DNA of 64,000 nt from JAAYCI01 sp964370045 (GTDB lineage: Bacteria; Bacillota; Clostridia; Oscillospirales; Ruminococcaceae). A program made the position numbers and the translations under genes. Positions 35,636 through 42,916 of the stretch are shown piece by piece. The notes beneath the pieces are model-generated. The model was not told the DNA's origin and ran no database searches. It was given only the letters and a program-made list of their open reading frames with translations. The stretch lies in contig CAYJGZ010000005.1 of the NCBI GenBank assembly GCA_964370045.1, positions 62,001 to 126,000 of the forward strand. Direction: 5' to 3'. Position 1 is the stretch's first letter. Every line of letters starts with the position of its first letter.

Positions 35636-37387
35636 ATGGATTTTATTACTGTTAATATAAACGGTGCAGACTACAGTGTGCCGGCCGGCAGCACTATTTT
35701 GGAGGCTGCTCGCAGTGTTGGCATACACATCCCAACACTTTGCTACCTAAAGGAAATCAACGAAATAGGCGCATGTCGCATTTGTGTTGTGGAGGTTGAG
35801 GGCGCAAGAAGCTTGGTTACTGCCTGTGTTCACCCTGCCAGCGAGGGCATGGTTATCCGCACAAACTCGGCCAAGGTTCAAAAGAGCCGCAAAATGAACC
35901 TGGAGCTTGTTCTGTCCACACACAAGCAGGAATGTCTCGGCTGTGTAAAGAGCCGCGATTGCGAGCTTTTGAACCTGTGCCACGATTACAATGTTACAAC
36001 CAACCGCTTTAAGGGCGAGGTGGAGAAATACCCCATCGACGGCAGCGCACTGCACCTTGTGCGTGACAACGAAAAGTGCATTTTGTGCCGTCGCTGTGTT
36101 GCGGCTTGCTCCATGAGGCAAAAAGTTGGGGTTATCGGCGCACAAGAGCGTGGCTTCTCCACGCACATCGGCTGCGCATTCGAGGCTGACCTTGGCGAAA
36201 GCTCCTGCGTATCCTGTGGGCAGTGTATCGTTGTTTGCCCAACAGGCGCACTTACCGAAAAGGATTGCACAGGCGATGTATGGGAAGTGCTGAACGACAA
36301 GACAAAGCATGTTATTGTACACACCGCACCGAGCGTTCGTGCAACTTTGGGCGAGGCATTTGGTATGCCCATTGGCACAAATGTTGAGGGCAAAATGGTG
36401 GCCGCACTTCGCCGTTTGGGCTTTGCGCAGGTTTTCGACACAGACACCGCAGCCGACTTCACCATCATGGAGGAAGCCACAGAGTTCTTGCACCGTGTAA
36501 ACAACGGTGGCGTTATGCCCATGATAACAAGCTGTAGCCCCGGCTGGATTAAGTTCTGCGAGACATTCCACCCCGAGTTCATACCGAATCTGTCGAGCTG
36601 TAAGTCTCCTCAGGGTATGCTTGGCGCACTTGCAAAAACATACTATGCCGAGAAAATAGGCATTAAGCCCGAGGATATAGTTGTTGTGTCCATTATGCCC
36701 TGCACAGCCAAGAAATTTGAGATTGAGCGCGCCGATATGAGCGCTGCCGGCGGCGGCATTCCCGACAACGACATCGCACTTACCACACGTGAGCTTGCCC
36801 GCATGATTGACAAAGCAGGCATCGACTTTAAGGCAATGCCTGACGAGGATTTCGACCCGATGCTGGGCGATAGCACCGGTGCGTCCACAATCTTTGGTGC
36901 AACAGGCGGTGTTATGGAAGCTGCGCTTCGCACAGCGGCCGAAGTGGTAACAGGCAAGCCCCTTGAGAGCGTTGAGTTCCACGAAGTTCGTGGCACACAG
37001 GGCATTAAGGAAGCAACATACACGCTTGGCGATGTTACACTTCGTGTTTGCGTTGCAAGCGGCCTTTCCAACTGCGATAAGGTTTTGAACTCCATCAAAA
37101 GCGGCGAAAAGCAGTATGACTTTATCGAGTTTATGGCCTGCCCCGGTGGCTGTGTAAACGGCGGTGGTCAGCCCACACACAGCGGCGACATTTTGAACTT
37201 TGTGGACCTTAAAGGTCTGCGTGCAGGCGCACTGTATGGCGAGGACGAAGGCAAGGTCCTGCGCAAGAGCCACGAAAACCCCCTTGTTAAAAACATCTAT
37301 GATGAGTTCTTGGAGGGCAAGCCCGGCTCGCACAAGGCACACAAAATTTTGCACACCTCCTACAACAAGCGTGAGATTAAGTTCTAA
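35636..37387 (+). CDS. hydA: [FeFe] hydrogenase catalytic subunit
   Basis: 583 residues. An N-terminal [2Fe-2S] domain (CYLKEINEIGACRIC), a His-type cluster (HKQECLGCVKSRDC) and two [4Fe-4S] sites (CILCRRCVAAC, CVSCGQCIVVCP) lead to the H-cluster domain. Its loops are TSCSPGW, MPCTAKKFE and MACPGGCVNGGGQP. Loop 1 has Ser where some hydrogenases have a second Cys; I recall this variant from NAD-linked enzymes and do not treat it as inactivating. It reduces protons to hydrogen or the reverse. The ATG at 35636 follows GGGAGG. The operon ends at a strong terminator beyond a repeat copy. Confidence 0.95.
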   Translation: MDFITVNINGADYSVPAGSTILEAARSVGIHIPTLCYLKEINEIGACRICVVEVEGARSLVTACVHPASEGMVIRTNSAKVQKSRKMNLELVLSTHKQECLGCVKSRDCELLNLCHDYNVTTNRFKGEVEKYPIDGSALHLVRDNEKCILCRRCVAACSMRQKVGVIGAQERGFSTHIGCAFEADLGESSCVSCGQCIVVCPTGALTEKDCTGDVWEVLNDKTKHVIVHTAPSVRATLGEAFGMPIGTNVEGKMVAALRRLGFAQVFDTDTAADFTIMEEATEFLHRVNNGGVMPMITSCSPGWIKFCETFHPEFIPNLSSCKSPQGMLGALAKTYYAEKIGIKPEDIVVVSIMPCTAKKFEIERADMSAAGGGIPDNDIALTTRELARMIDKAGIDFKAMPDEDFDPMLGDSTGASTIFGATGGVMEAALRTAAEVVTGKPLESVEFHEVRGTQGIKEATYTLGDVTLRVCVASGLSNCDKVLNSIKSGEKQYDFIEFMACPGGCVNGGGQPTHSGDILNFVDLKGLRAGALYGEDEGKVLRKSHENPLVKNIYDEFLEGKPGSHKAHKILHTSYNKREIKF

Positions 37388-37430
37388 TATATCGCCTGCT
37401 ACACACCCAAGTACTACGCTATATTTTACG

Positions 37431-37542
37431 GGAGCGGACACATAGAGGTGATTTAGAATACGCTGGGCGCAAGAAGAAGGCGCTATATCCCCCGCCGCAG
37501 GCTGGGGATATAGCAAATAAATCACCGCATTTGGACACTCCC
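37431..37542. repeat. Family A element, copy 6
   Basis: Left end GAGCGGACACATAGAGGTG with the long arm GATTTAGAATACGCTGGG. Core GCTATATCCCC / GGGGATATAGC. Right end AAATCACCGCATTTGGACACTCCC with the short arm. The GC-rich tip is CGCCGCAGGCT. Confidence 0.85.
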
Positions 37543-37558
37543 TATTTTACAAAGCAAC

Positions 37559-37605
37559 AAGCCACCCACACGGGCACATCGCCTGTGGTGGGTGGCTTTT
37601 TTATG
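37559..37605 (+). terminator. Terminator of the hydrogenase operon
   Basis: Arms AAGCCACCCACA / TGTGGTGGGTGGCTT (with a bulge) followed by TTTTTT. It lies 170 nt beyond hydA, after family A copy 6. Confidence 0.85.
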
Positions 37606-37852
37606 CTTTGCTGTTGTCGGTTTTTATCGCAATTCACATTTTGTTATTTATGTGACTTGGCTCACATCTTAGCTTTTGCATTGTTTTTGTGGGTGGCGCA
37701 CACGTCTTTGCATCCTTGCGACATTTTACGCTTTGTTTGTATGCGCCACTGCCTTAAAATATCCACAAGGCATCTTTATATTTTTGGAAACATCCGCATT
37801 GCTCCTGAGCAAAGGAGCATTACCGTGTGGCAAACACTAAGGAGTGATTTTA

Positions 37853-38959
37853 TTGCATCTTTACTATGAAAAAGAGCTGGACTATGCAGGCTGGAACAAT
37901 CGCCTCATAAAGCTGAGCCGCCGCTTTGTGCTGCTGGTGTTCGGCGCAGAGCTGCTTATATACCTTTTGTACGAGGTGGATAACAACGTGGGCGACCGCC
38001 TTGATTATCTGTTTCGCTATGTCATACTGCCCACTGCCGCAAGCGCCATTCTTGTGCTGATAATGTCGCTCATCTGTCGCTATCTGCTTCGCAGGGGGCT
38101 TGTGTCGATTCAGGCGTATTTTTACATTGCGGGGATTGTTGTTTTTGCGTATATGCTGTGCTGGGCGCACCATAATGTGCCCACAATGCAGACGGTGTTT
38201 TTGCTGCCCTCTGTAATAGCACTTACCTACGTGGACCGTCGCCTTTTGTTTTATTCAGCCTTAACTTCGCTTTCAGGATATGCACTTTTCACGCTTTGCA
38301 TACGATGGTACGCACTATATGTCCCCGTGGAGGTTCCGGGGCTCACCTCCATCGTCGCGACGGTATCGCTCATGCTCGTGAATTTTTGGATTTGCCGCAT
38401 GGTGCTAAAGCACCAAACACAGCTGGTTACGCAAATATTGCACAGCCGCAAGCTTGCACGCCAGGATTCGCTCACAGGCCTTATGAACCACGCCAGCTTT
38501 TATGAGGTGCTGGATACACGCTTGCAGCAACTAAAGAAAAACAAGCATAGTTTGGGGCTTATCCTTATGGATATAGACAACTTCAAGTCGGTAAACGACA
38601 GCGTGGGGCACGCTGTGGGCGACGATGTGATTTTGGCGCTCGCCGAGTGTTTGCGGGAGCACACAAAGGGCGATGAGGTGGCATTTCGCTACGGTGGAGA
38701 GGAGTTCGCCATACTGACATGGCACAACGAAGCAGACTGCATGGCGCTAAGCGAGCAAATTCGAGTGGCGTTTGAACAAAAGACAAAAAAGTTCACCCCA
38801 AAGGCGCAAGTGACCGTAAGCGCAGGCGTGTGCATTTACAGCACGCACCGCTTTGGCGCAAAGCGAGAGTTTTTTGCGGCGGCGGACTCGGCGCTGTACT
38901 TTGCAAAGCGCAACGGCAAAAACAGGAGTGTTTTGTGGGATGAAAGTATGTTGCCTTAA
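37853..38959 (+). CDS. Membrane-bound GGDEF protein (diguanylate cyclase)
   Basis: 368 residues. Five or six N-terminal membrane helices (about 15-185) form a sensor region of no named family that I recognise. They are followed by a GGDEF domain with the active loop RYGGEEFAIL and metal-site segment LILMDIDNFKSVNDSVGH. It makes cyclic-di-GMP from GTP. A classical RxxD inhibitory site just before GGEEF is not evident. The start is TTG at 37853, 8 nt after AAGGAG; an earlier in-frame GTG overlaps that site. No EAL or PilZ partner is in the window. Confidence 0.92.
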   Translation: MHLYYEKELDYAGWNNRLIKLSRRFVLLVFGAELLIYLLYEVDNNVGDRLDYLFRYVILPTAASAILVLIMSLICRYLLRRGLVSIQAYFYIAGIVVFAYMLCWAHHNVPTMQTVFLLPSVIALTYVDRRLLFYSALTSLSGYALFTLCIRWYALYVPVEVPGLTSIVATVSLMLVNFWICRMVLKHQTQLVTQILHSRKLARQDSLTGLMNHASFYEVLDTRLQQLKKNKHSLGLILMDIDNFKSVNDSVGHAVGDDVILALAECLREHTKGDEVAFRYGGEEFAILTWHNEADCMALSEQIRVAFEQKTKKFTPKAQVTVSAGVCIYSTHRFGAKREFFAAADSALYFAKRNGKNRSVLWDESMLP

Positions 38960-38993
38960 ATTTTTGCAGTGGCGTAATATGCTATGCTGTCGG

Positions 38994-39109
38994 GAATGAA
39001 CACATAGAGGTGATTTAGAATACGTTAAGCACAAGAAGAAGGCGCTATATCCCCCCCGCCTGCGGCGGGGGGATATAGCGAAAAATCAAACCCACGCTTT
39101 TGCCACACC
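38994..39109. repeat. Family A element, copy 7
   Basis: Left end ACACATAGAGGTG with long arm GATTTAGAATACGTTAAG; core GCTATATCCC / GGGATATAGC around CCCCGCCTGCGGCGGGG. Right end CACGCTTTTGCCACACC with the short arm. The right end forms the last codons of a broken minus-strand gene. Confidence 0.88.
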
Positions 39110-39408
39110 ACTGCTGTCTGCAAGTTTTCGCAGAGTGTCCTGCATAATTTTCTCGGTGGTGGTCTCCTCGTTTTCCACCACCTTTGCTATTCCCTCGTAA
39201 AATGCGTACAGGTTGTCTTCTATCTTATAGGCAGTGTCTACACAAGTGTTCAGACGGCATATTTTGGCAATTTTTCCGCTCTGCTGCGTCCTTAAAACTC
39301 ACATTCCACCAAGGAGTGTATCGTTTTTCCTCCTTGCATAACAAAAAAATTGCTCAAAATCTGCTCGTTTCAACTCGTGTAGACACTACCCAATATTACT
39401 ATTTTCAT
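39086..39408 (-). pseudogene. Small gene broken by family B (and ended by family A)
   Basis: A start with a good ribosome site (GAGGAG, 6 nt, ATG at 39408) reads MKIVIL, then runs into the family B copy and stops at TGA within 13 codons. Beyond that copy an open segment of 47 codons (39229-39086) resumes with YKIEDNLYAFYEGIAKVV and continues in helical, charged sequence. Its last residues, including the stop codon, come from family A copy 7. The original would have been a protein of about 50 or more residues. No family is recognised. It is divergent from the ribbon-helix-helix gene. Confidence 0.65.
39231..39393. repeat. Family B element, copy 2 (about 163 bp)
   Basis: Left end TAGGCAGTGTCTACACAAG, right end CTCGTGTAGACACTACCC, which are inverted repeats of each other. 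The interior matches copy 1 (ATTTTGGCAATTTTTCCGC; AAAAAATTGCTCAAAAT). It is inserted in the broken small gene. Confidence 0.9.
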
Positions 39409-39531
39409 TTTACTCTCCTCACTTTAAGTTTTATGCACTTAATATTAGTGCAACAACCTTGTTATAGCATAATCTGCACTTAAAATAAATCTATACAAAG
39501 TGCATGTTGCGGAAAGTGGGGCTATTCTATC

Positions 39532-39714
39532 GTGAAAAACCAAAAACATATAAGCATCCGCATAGAGGACGAAGTTCTCAAAAAATTTCATTACGTCGCA
39601 AAGTATGAGGACCGTTCTGCCAGCGGACAGATTATGTACCTCATAAACAACTGCATCCGAGAGTTTGAAAAAGCTCACGGCGAGATTGAGCTTTCGAGCA
39701 AAACCACCGATTAA
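39532..39714 (+). CDS. Arc-like ribbon-helix-helix DNA-binding protein
   Basis: 60 residues. The N-terminal strand ISIRIEDEVLKKF is followed by two helices (EDRSASGQIMYLINNCIREFE), the Arc/MetJ ribbon-helix-helix pattern. The start is GTG at 39532 with a weak GTGGGG site upstream. The HTH gene at 39782 follows closely. Together they look like small regulators of a lost or reduced mobile element, although no toxin partner is seen. Confidence 0.75.
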   Translation: MKNQKHISIRIEDEVLKKFHYVAKYEDRSASGQIMYLINNCIREFEKAHGEIELSSKTTD

Positions 39715-39781
39715 GTAGGTGGTTTTTTCTTGTATTTGTGTGTATACTCTAAAGTGTGTAAACAGGGGGGCTGAATACCTT

Positions 39782-40003
39782 ATGATTTCCTATGCGCCCT
39801 TATGGGAGACGATGAAAAAGCGCGGTGTGACGACATATGCTTTGCGCAACAAGCACAATATTGGCGGAGGCACTATTCAGCGCCTGCGCAAAAATTTGTC
39901 GGTGTCCACCAATACACTGGACGACTTGTGCATAATACTACACTGCACCCTACCCGACATTGCAAAATTTGTGGACGCTTGCTGCGAAGAGGAACAAGCG
40001 TAG
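39782..40003 (+). CDS. Small XRE-type HTH protein
   Basis: 73 residues. A minimal Cro/CI helix-turn-helix of the kind common in Firmicutes (ISYAPLWETMKKRGVTTY...GGGTIQRLRKN...LDDLCIILHC). I start at the ATG at 39782, giving the usual N-terminus; the frame is open upstream to 39719 without family similarity. The upstream GGGGGG is a poor but usable ribosome site. It may regulate itself or the neighbouring small genes. Confidence 0.8.
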   Translation: MISYAPLWETMKKRGVTTYALRNKHNIGGGTIQRLRKNLSVSTNTLDDLCIILHCTLPDIAKFVDACCEEEQA

Positions 40004-40065
40004 AGCCGTATAGGGCTTTGCGCTGTTTTTTTGCAGATATTCAGAAGTAGTTTATAAAAGCAAGT

Positions 40066-40134
40066 GGACTTATTTCAGTCCCATTATAGCGCTATTCTCC
40101 GATAAAATCAAGAAAAAAGGACTTATTTCAGTCC
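40066..40134. promoter_or_regulatory. Twin operators GGACTTATTTCAGTCC
   Basis: The same 16-bp sequence occurs at 40066-40081 and 40119-40134. Each is a dyad (GGACT / AGTCC around a 6-nt core). Centres are 53 bp apart, five helical turns. The second ends 15 nt before the HTH gene start. They bracket the probable promoter, which points to loop-forming autorepression. Confidence 0.7.
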
Positions 40135-40149
40135 TTACGGAGAGCGCAC

Positions 40150-40386
40150 ATGAAAGAGCAAAAAATCAAGCAGGACGCTATCTTTATAGGAGAAAATATC
40201 CGCAAAATTCGCCTGCAACGCAACATGGGGCAGACGGAGCTTGTGCGCCTTTTACAGCTAAACGGCACAGACATCACCCGTGAAACACTCGTGAAAATCG
40301 AGCGTGGTATACAGCACATAAAAGCTACCCAGCTGCGTGCTTTGCGTGATGCGCTAAGCACAAACTACGAGGAACTACTTAGATAG
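40150..40386 (+). CDS. XRE-family repressor
   Basis: 78 residues forming one Cro/CI helix-turn-helix (IGENIRKIRLQRNMGQTELV...DITRETLVKIERG) with a short C-terminal helix. The downstream amidohydrolase starts 37 nt after it in the same direction and may be its target. Twin identical operators lie directly upstream, strongly suggesting autoregulation. CGGAG precedes the start by about 9 nt. The signal it responds to is unknown, and it lacks a ligand-binding domain. Confidence 0.85.
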   Translation: MKEQKIKQDAIFIGENIRKIRLQRNMGQTELVRLLQLNGTDITRETLVKIERGIQHIKATQLRALRDALSTNYEELLR

Positions 40387-40423
40387 TATCAACACTATCC
40401 ATGTAAAAAAAAGGGGGTCACAC

Positions 40424-41695
40424 ATGAAAAACTTGCAAAAAGAACTGCTCGACTTTGCGTGCACGCTTCCGATAATTGACGTTCACGAGCACATTGTCAG
40501 GGATGAGATGCGCCTGAAAATTTACCCCGACTATATCGCCCTATCCATCGCAAACTATATGCGCACCGCCGTGATTTCCTCCGGAGTGCCGGAGGACACC
40601 GTTGCATTTTTGCAAGGGTGTGCCCCTGTAAAGGAAAAGCATCCCGTGTTTTTGACAGCGACAAAAAACATCCGCAACACATATATTTTCAAGGCGATGG
40701 ATGCGGCGTTTACGCACATATACGGCATCTCGCTACTGGATAGCGACTACGAAAGAATAAATGCTATTTATGCGGCGGCAAACAAGCTCGGCATCACCCA
40801 AAAAATAGCCGAGGCGTGCAACATTAAAGCGGCGGTAAACGATGTGTTCATTCCCGGAATGCAGGAGTGCGACTACACCATGGGCTGTGACGTGCTTAAA
40901 AGCTCCGCCCGATGCGACCGCTTTATCATGGTGCAAACTTACCTTGAGGACGTGCAGGCGGAGTGCGGCGCAAAGCTCCCCACGCTAAGCGACTTTATCG
41001 CACAGTGGCGTGCGTACATAAAAACGCAGGTGGAACAGCACGGCGCAGTGGCCATAAAAATAGGCACAGCGTACGAGCGCAGCTTGCATTTTTGCGACAC
41101 CCCCTTTGAGCAGGCGAATGCCATATATGCCGAAATATACGCCGCTGCCCAAAAGGGCGAAAGCCTGCCCGCTGAAAAAATCACACCGCTTGAGGATTTT
41201 ATGGCGCATCAAATTTTACAGGATGTGCAGCAGTACAAGCTGATTGTGCAAATTCACACCGGCATACACGAGGGCAACGACAACTTTTTGCAGGACTCGC
41301 ACCCCCTTTTGCTGAACAATCTTTTCAGCAAATTTAAGAATGTAAAGTTTGACATCTTTCACATTGCGTACCCCTTCGCACGAGAAGTAGGCGTATTGGT
41401 GCGCACCTTTCCAAATGTTTACACAAACTTTTCGTGGGCGTACATAATTGCCCCCGAGTATGCAAACGACATTTTGGAGGAATACATAGGCATTTTGCCT
41501 GCAAACAAGTTCAGCGTTTTCGGCGGCGACTTTATGCACATCGAGGGCTCTGTGGGCCAGCTAATTATACTAAGGCAGTTTGTGACAAAACGCCTTGCGC
41601 AGATGGTAGAGCAGGAAAAAATCACCACAGAGGATGCAAAAGAGATACTGCAAAATATTTTTCATAAAAACGGAGCAGAACTGTACGGCGTGTAG
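40424..41695 (+). CDS. Amidohydrolase-superfamily metal-dependent hydrolase
   Basis: 423 residues with a TIM-barrel hydrolase metal site: DVHEH (HxH) near residue 19, IVQIHTG, FHIAYPF and GGDFMH (Asp) in the expected order. The overall pattern is close to the PF04909/uronate-isomerase-like group found in gut Clostridia. The substrate is unknown; carbohydrate acids or small amides are possible. AAGGGGG lies 8 nt before the ATG. The upstream XRE gene may control it. A short spacer separates it from metA. Confidence 0.82.
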   Translation: MKNLQKELLDFACTLPIIDVHEHIVRDEMRLKIYPDYIALSIANYMRTAVISSGVPEDTVAFLQGCAPVKEKHPVFLTATKNIRNTYIFKAMDAAFTHIYGISLLDSDYERINAIYAAANKLGITQKIAEACNIKAAVNDVFIPGMQECDYTMGCDVLKSSARCDRFIMVQTYLEDVQAECGAKLPTLSDFIAQWRAYIKTQVEQHGAVAIKIGTAYERSLHFCDTPFEQANAIYAEIYAAAQKGESLPAEKITPLEDFMAHQILQDVQQYKLIVQIHTGIHEGNDNFLQDSHPLLLNNLFSKFKNVKFDIFHIAYPFAREVGVLVRTFPNVYTNFSWAYIIAPEYANDILEEYIGILPANKFSVFGGDFMHIEGSVGQLIILRQFVTKRLAQMVEQEKITTEDAKEILQNIFHKNGAELYGV

Positions 41696-41816
41696 CGGCA
41701 TATTTTGGATACCAAAAACTTTTACACCCCTATTTTCTCACCATGAAATATGCTAAAATTGCAGTATAGAGGATTTCACCTACTCTTTTATCCACTTCCG
41801 AGGAAAGGGGCACACC

Positions 41817-42731
41817 ATGCCGTTAATTTTGCCAAAGGACCTGCCCGCCTACAAGGCATTGCAGGACGAAAACATATTTGTAATGAGCGGAGCAAGGGCG
41901 CAGGCGCAGGACATCCGCCCCTTGGAAATTTTGATAGTAAACCTAATGCCCGAAAAAATAAGCGCAGAAATACAGCTGGCACGTGTGCTTGCCAACAGCC
42001 CCTTGCAGGTGCGGCTTACACTTTTGCGCACGGGCAGCCACACCTCCACCCACACCTCCACCGAGCACATCGCCGCCTTTTACCAGACGCTTGAGCAGGT
42101 GAGGCCACACCGCTTTGACGGCATGATTATCACAGGTGCGCCGGTGGAGCACCTTGAGTATTCGCAGGTGGACTACTGGGAGGAGATGTGCGCGCTTATC
42201 GACTTTGCACGCACAAACGTATATTCCACCATATTTTTGTGCTGGGCGGCAATGGCGGCGCTTCACCACCTGCACGACATCCCAAAGTACCTTTTACAAA
42301 AGCGCATACACGGCGTGTTCGAGCACAGGGTGGAGCGTGCCGACAATCCACTTGTGCGTGGCTTTGACGAAATATTCTACGTACCGCACTCCCGCAGTGC
42401 CGGCATAGAGCGAAAGCATATAGAACGCTCGGAGGAGCTTCGCATTTTGGTGGACAGCCGCGAGGCAGGTGTGCACATTATGAGCACCGAAAACGGCAGA
42501 GAAATTTACGTGATGGGCCACATGGAGTACGACAAGGAAACGCTGTGGAACGAGTACCGCAGAGACGTGAAAAGAGGGCTGAACCCCCCACTGCCCCAAA
42601 ACTATTTTATAGACGACGACCCCGAAAAGGGCGTTTTGTTCCGCTGGCGCAGCCACGGCAACCTCATGTTTTCAAACTGGCTGAACTACTACGTCTACCA
42701 AGGCACACCGTACGACCTTAGTAAGTTGTAG
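41817..42731 (+). CDS. metA: Homoserine O-acetyltransferase (MetA family)
   Basis: 304 residues. It activates homoserine for methionine synthesis. Visible: PEKISAEIQLARVL near the N-terminus, GAPVEHLE, the nucleophile Cys in FLCWAAMAAL, VPHSR and GHMEYD (His/Glu of the active site). The Glu in GAPVE sits where succinyl-using enzymes have Gly (GAPLG), which in studied MetA proteins switches donor to acetyl-CoA, so I call it acetyltransferase although annotation often says succinyl. WAAMAAL differs slightly from the usual CWGAQA form. GAGGAAAGGGG precedes the ATG. No SAM riboswitch is seen upstream. Confidence 0.92.
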   Translation: MPLILPKDLPAYKALQDENIFVMSGARAQAQDIRPLEILIVNLMPEKISAEIQLARVLANSPLQVRLTLLRTGSHTSTHTSTEHIAAFYQTLEQVRPHRFDGMIITGAPVEHLEYSQVDYWEEMCALIDFARTNVYSTIFLCWAAMAALHHLHDIPKYLLQKRIHGVFEHRVERADNPLVRGFDEIFYVPHSRSAGIERKHIERSEELRILVDSREAGVHIMSTENGREIYVMGHMEYDKETLWNEYRRDVKRGLNPPLPQNYFIDDDPEKGVLFRWRSHGNLMFSNWLNYYVYQGTPYDLSKL

Positions 42732-42764
42732 TACCTTGTGTAATCTAAAAGTTTACACAAGGTA
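42732..42764. repeat. Perfect 12-bp hairpin after metA
   Basis: TACCTTGTGTAA and TTACACAAGGTA flank 9 nt, starting one base after the metA stop. No T-run follows, so it may be an mRNA-stabilising 3' hairpin. Confidence 0.6.
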
Positions 42765-42840
42765 GTAGCGTGTGGTTCTGTGCGAATGTTACAGCGGTTC
42801 AACCCCATCATACGGCTACTCTGTTTTAACAAAAATTAAA

Positions 42841-42890
42841 GCCTGCCACGCTATCCCCAAAAGGGACAAAGCTCGGCAGGCTATTTTATT
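42841..42890. terminator. Bidirectional terminator between metA and pepF-like gene
   Basis: GCCTGCC and GGCAGGC with inner CCCC/GGG pairs, then TATTTTATT on the plus strand and A-rich sequence on the other side. It serves the convergent genes. Confidence 0.7.
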
Positions 42891-42916
42891 TGTATATATC
42901 CAAATTTGTGCTATCG

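Noticed and set aside
35747..37525. 592-codon minus-strand open frame opposite hydA
   Set aside because: Its sequence has no family character, is Cys/Ala/His-rich as expected for an antisense frame, and the plus strand encodes an intact [FeFe] hydrogenase.
39532..40003. Toxin-antitoxin module from the small ribbon-helix-helix and HTH genes
   Set aside because: No toxin-like gene lies next to either, and both look like DNA-binding proteins.
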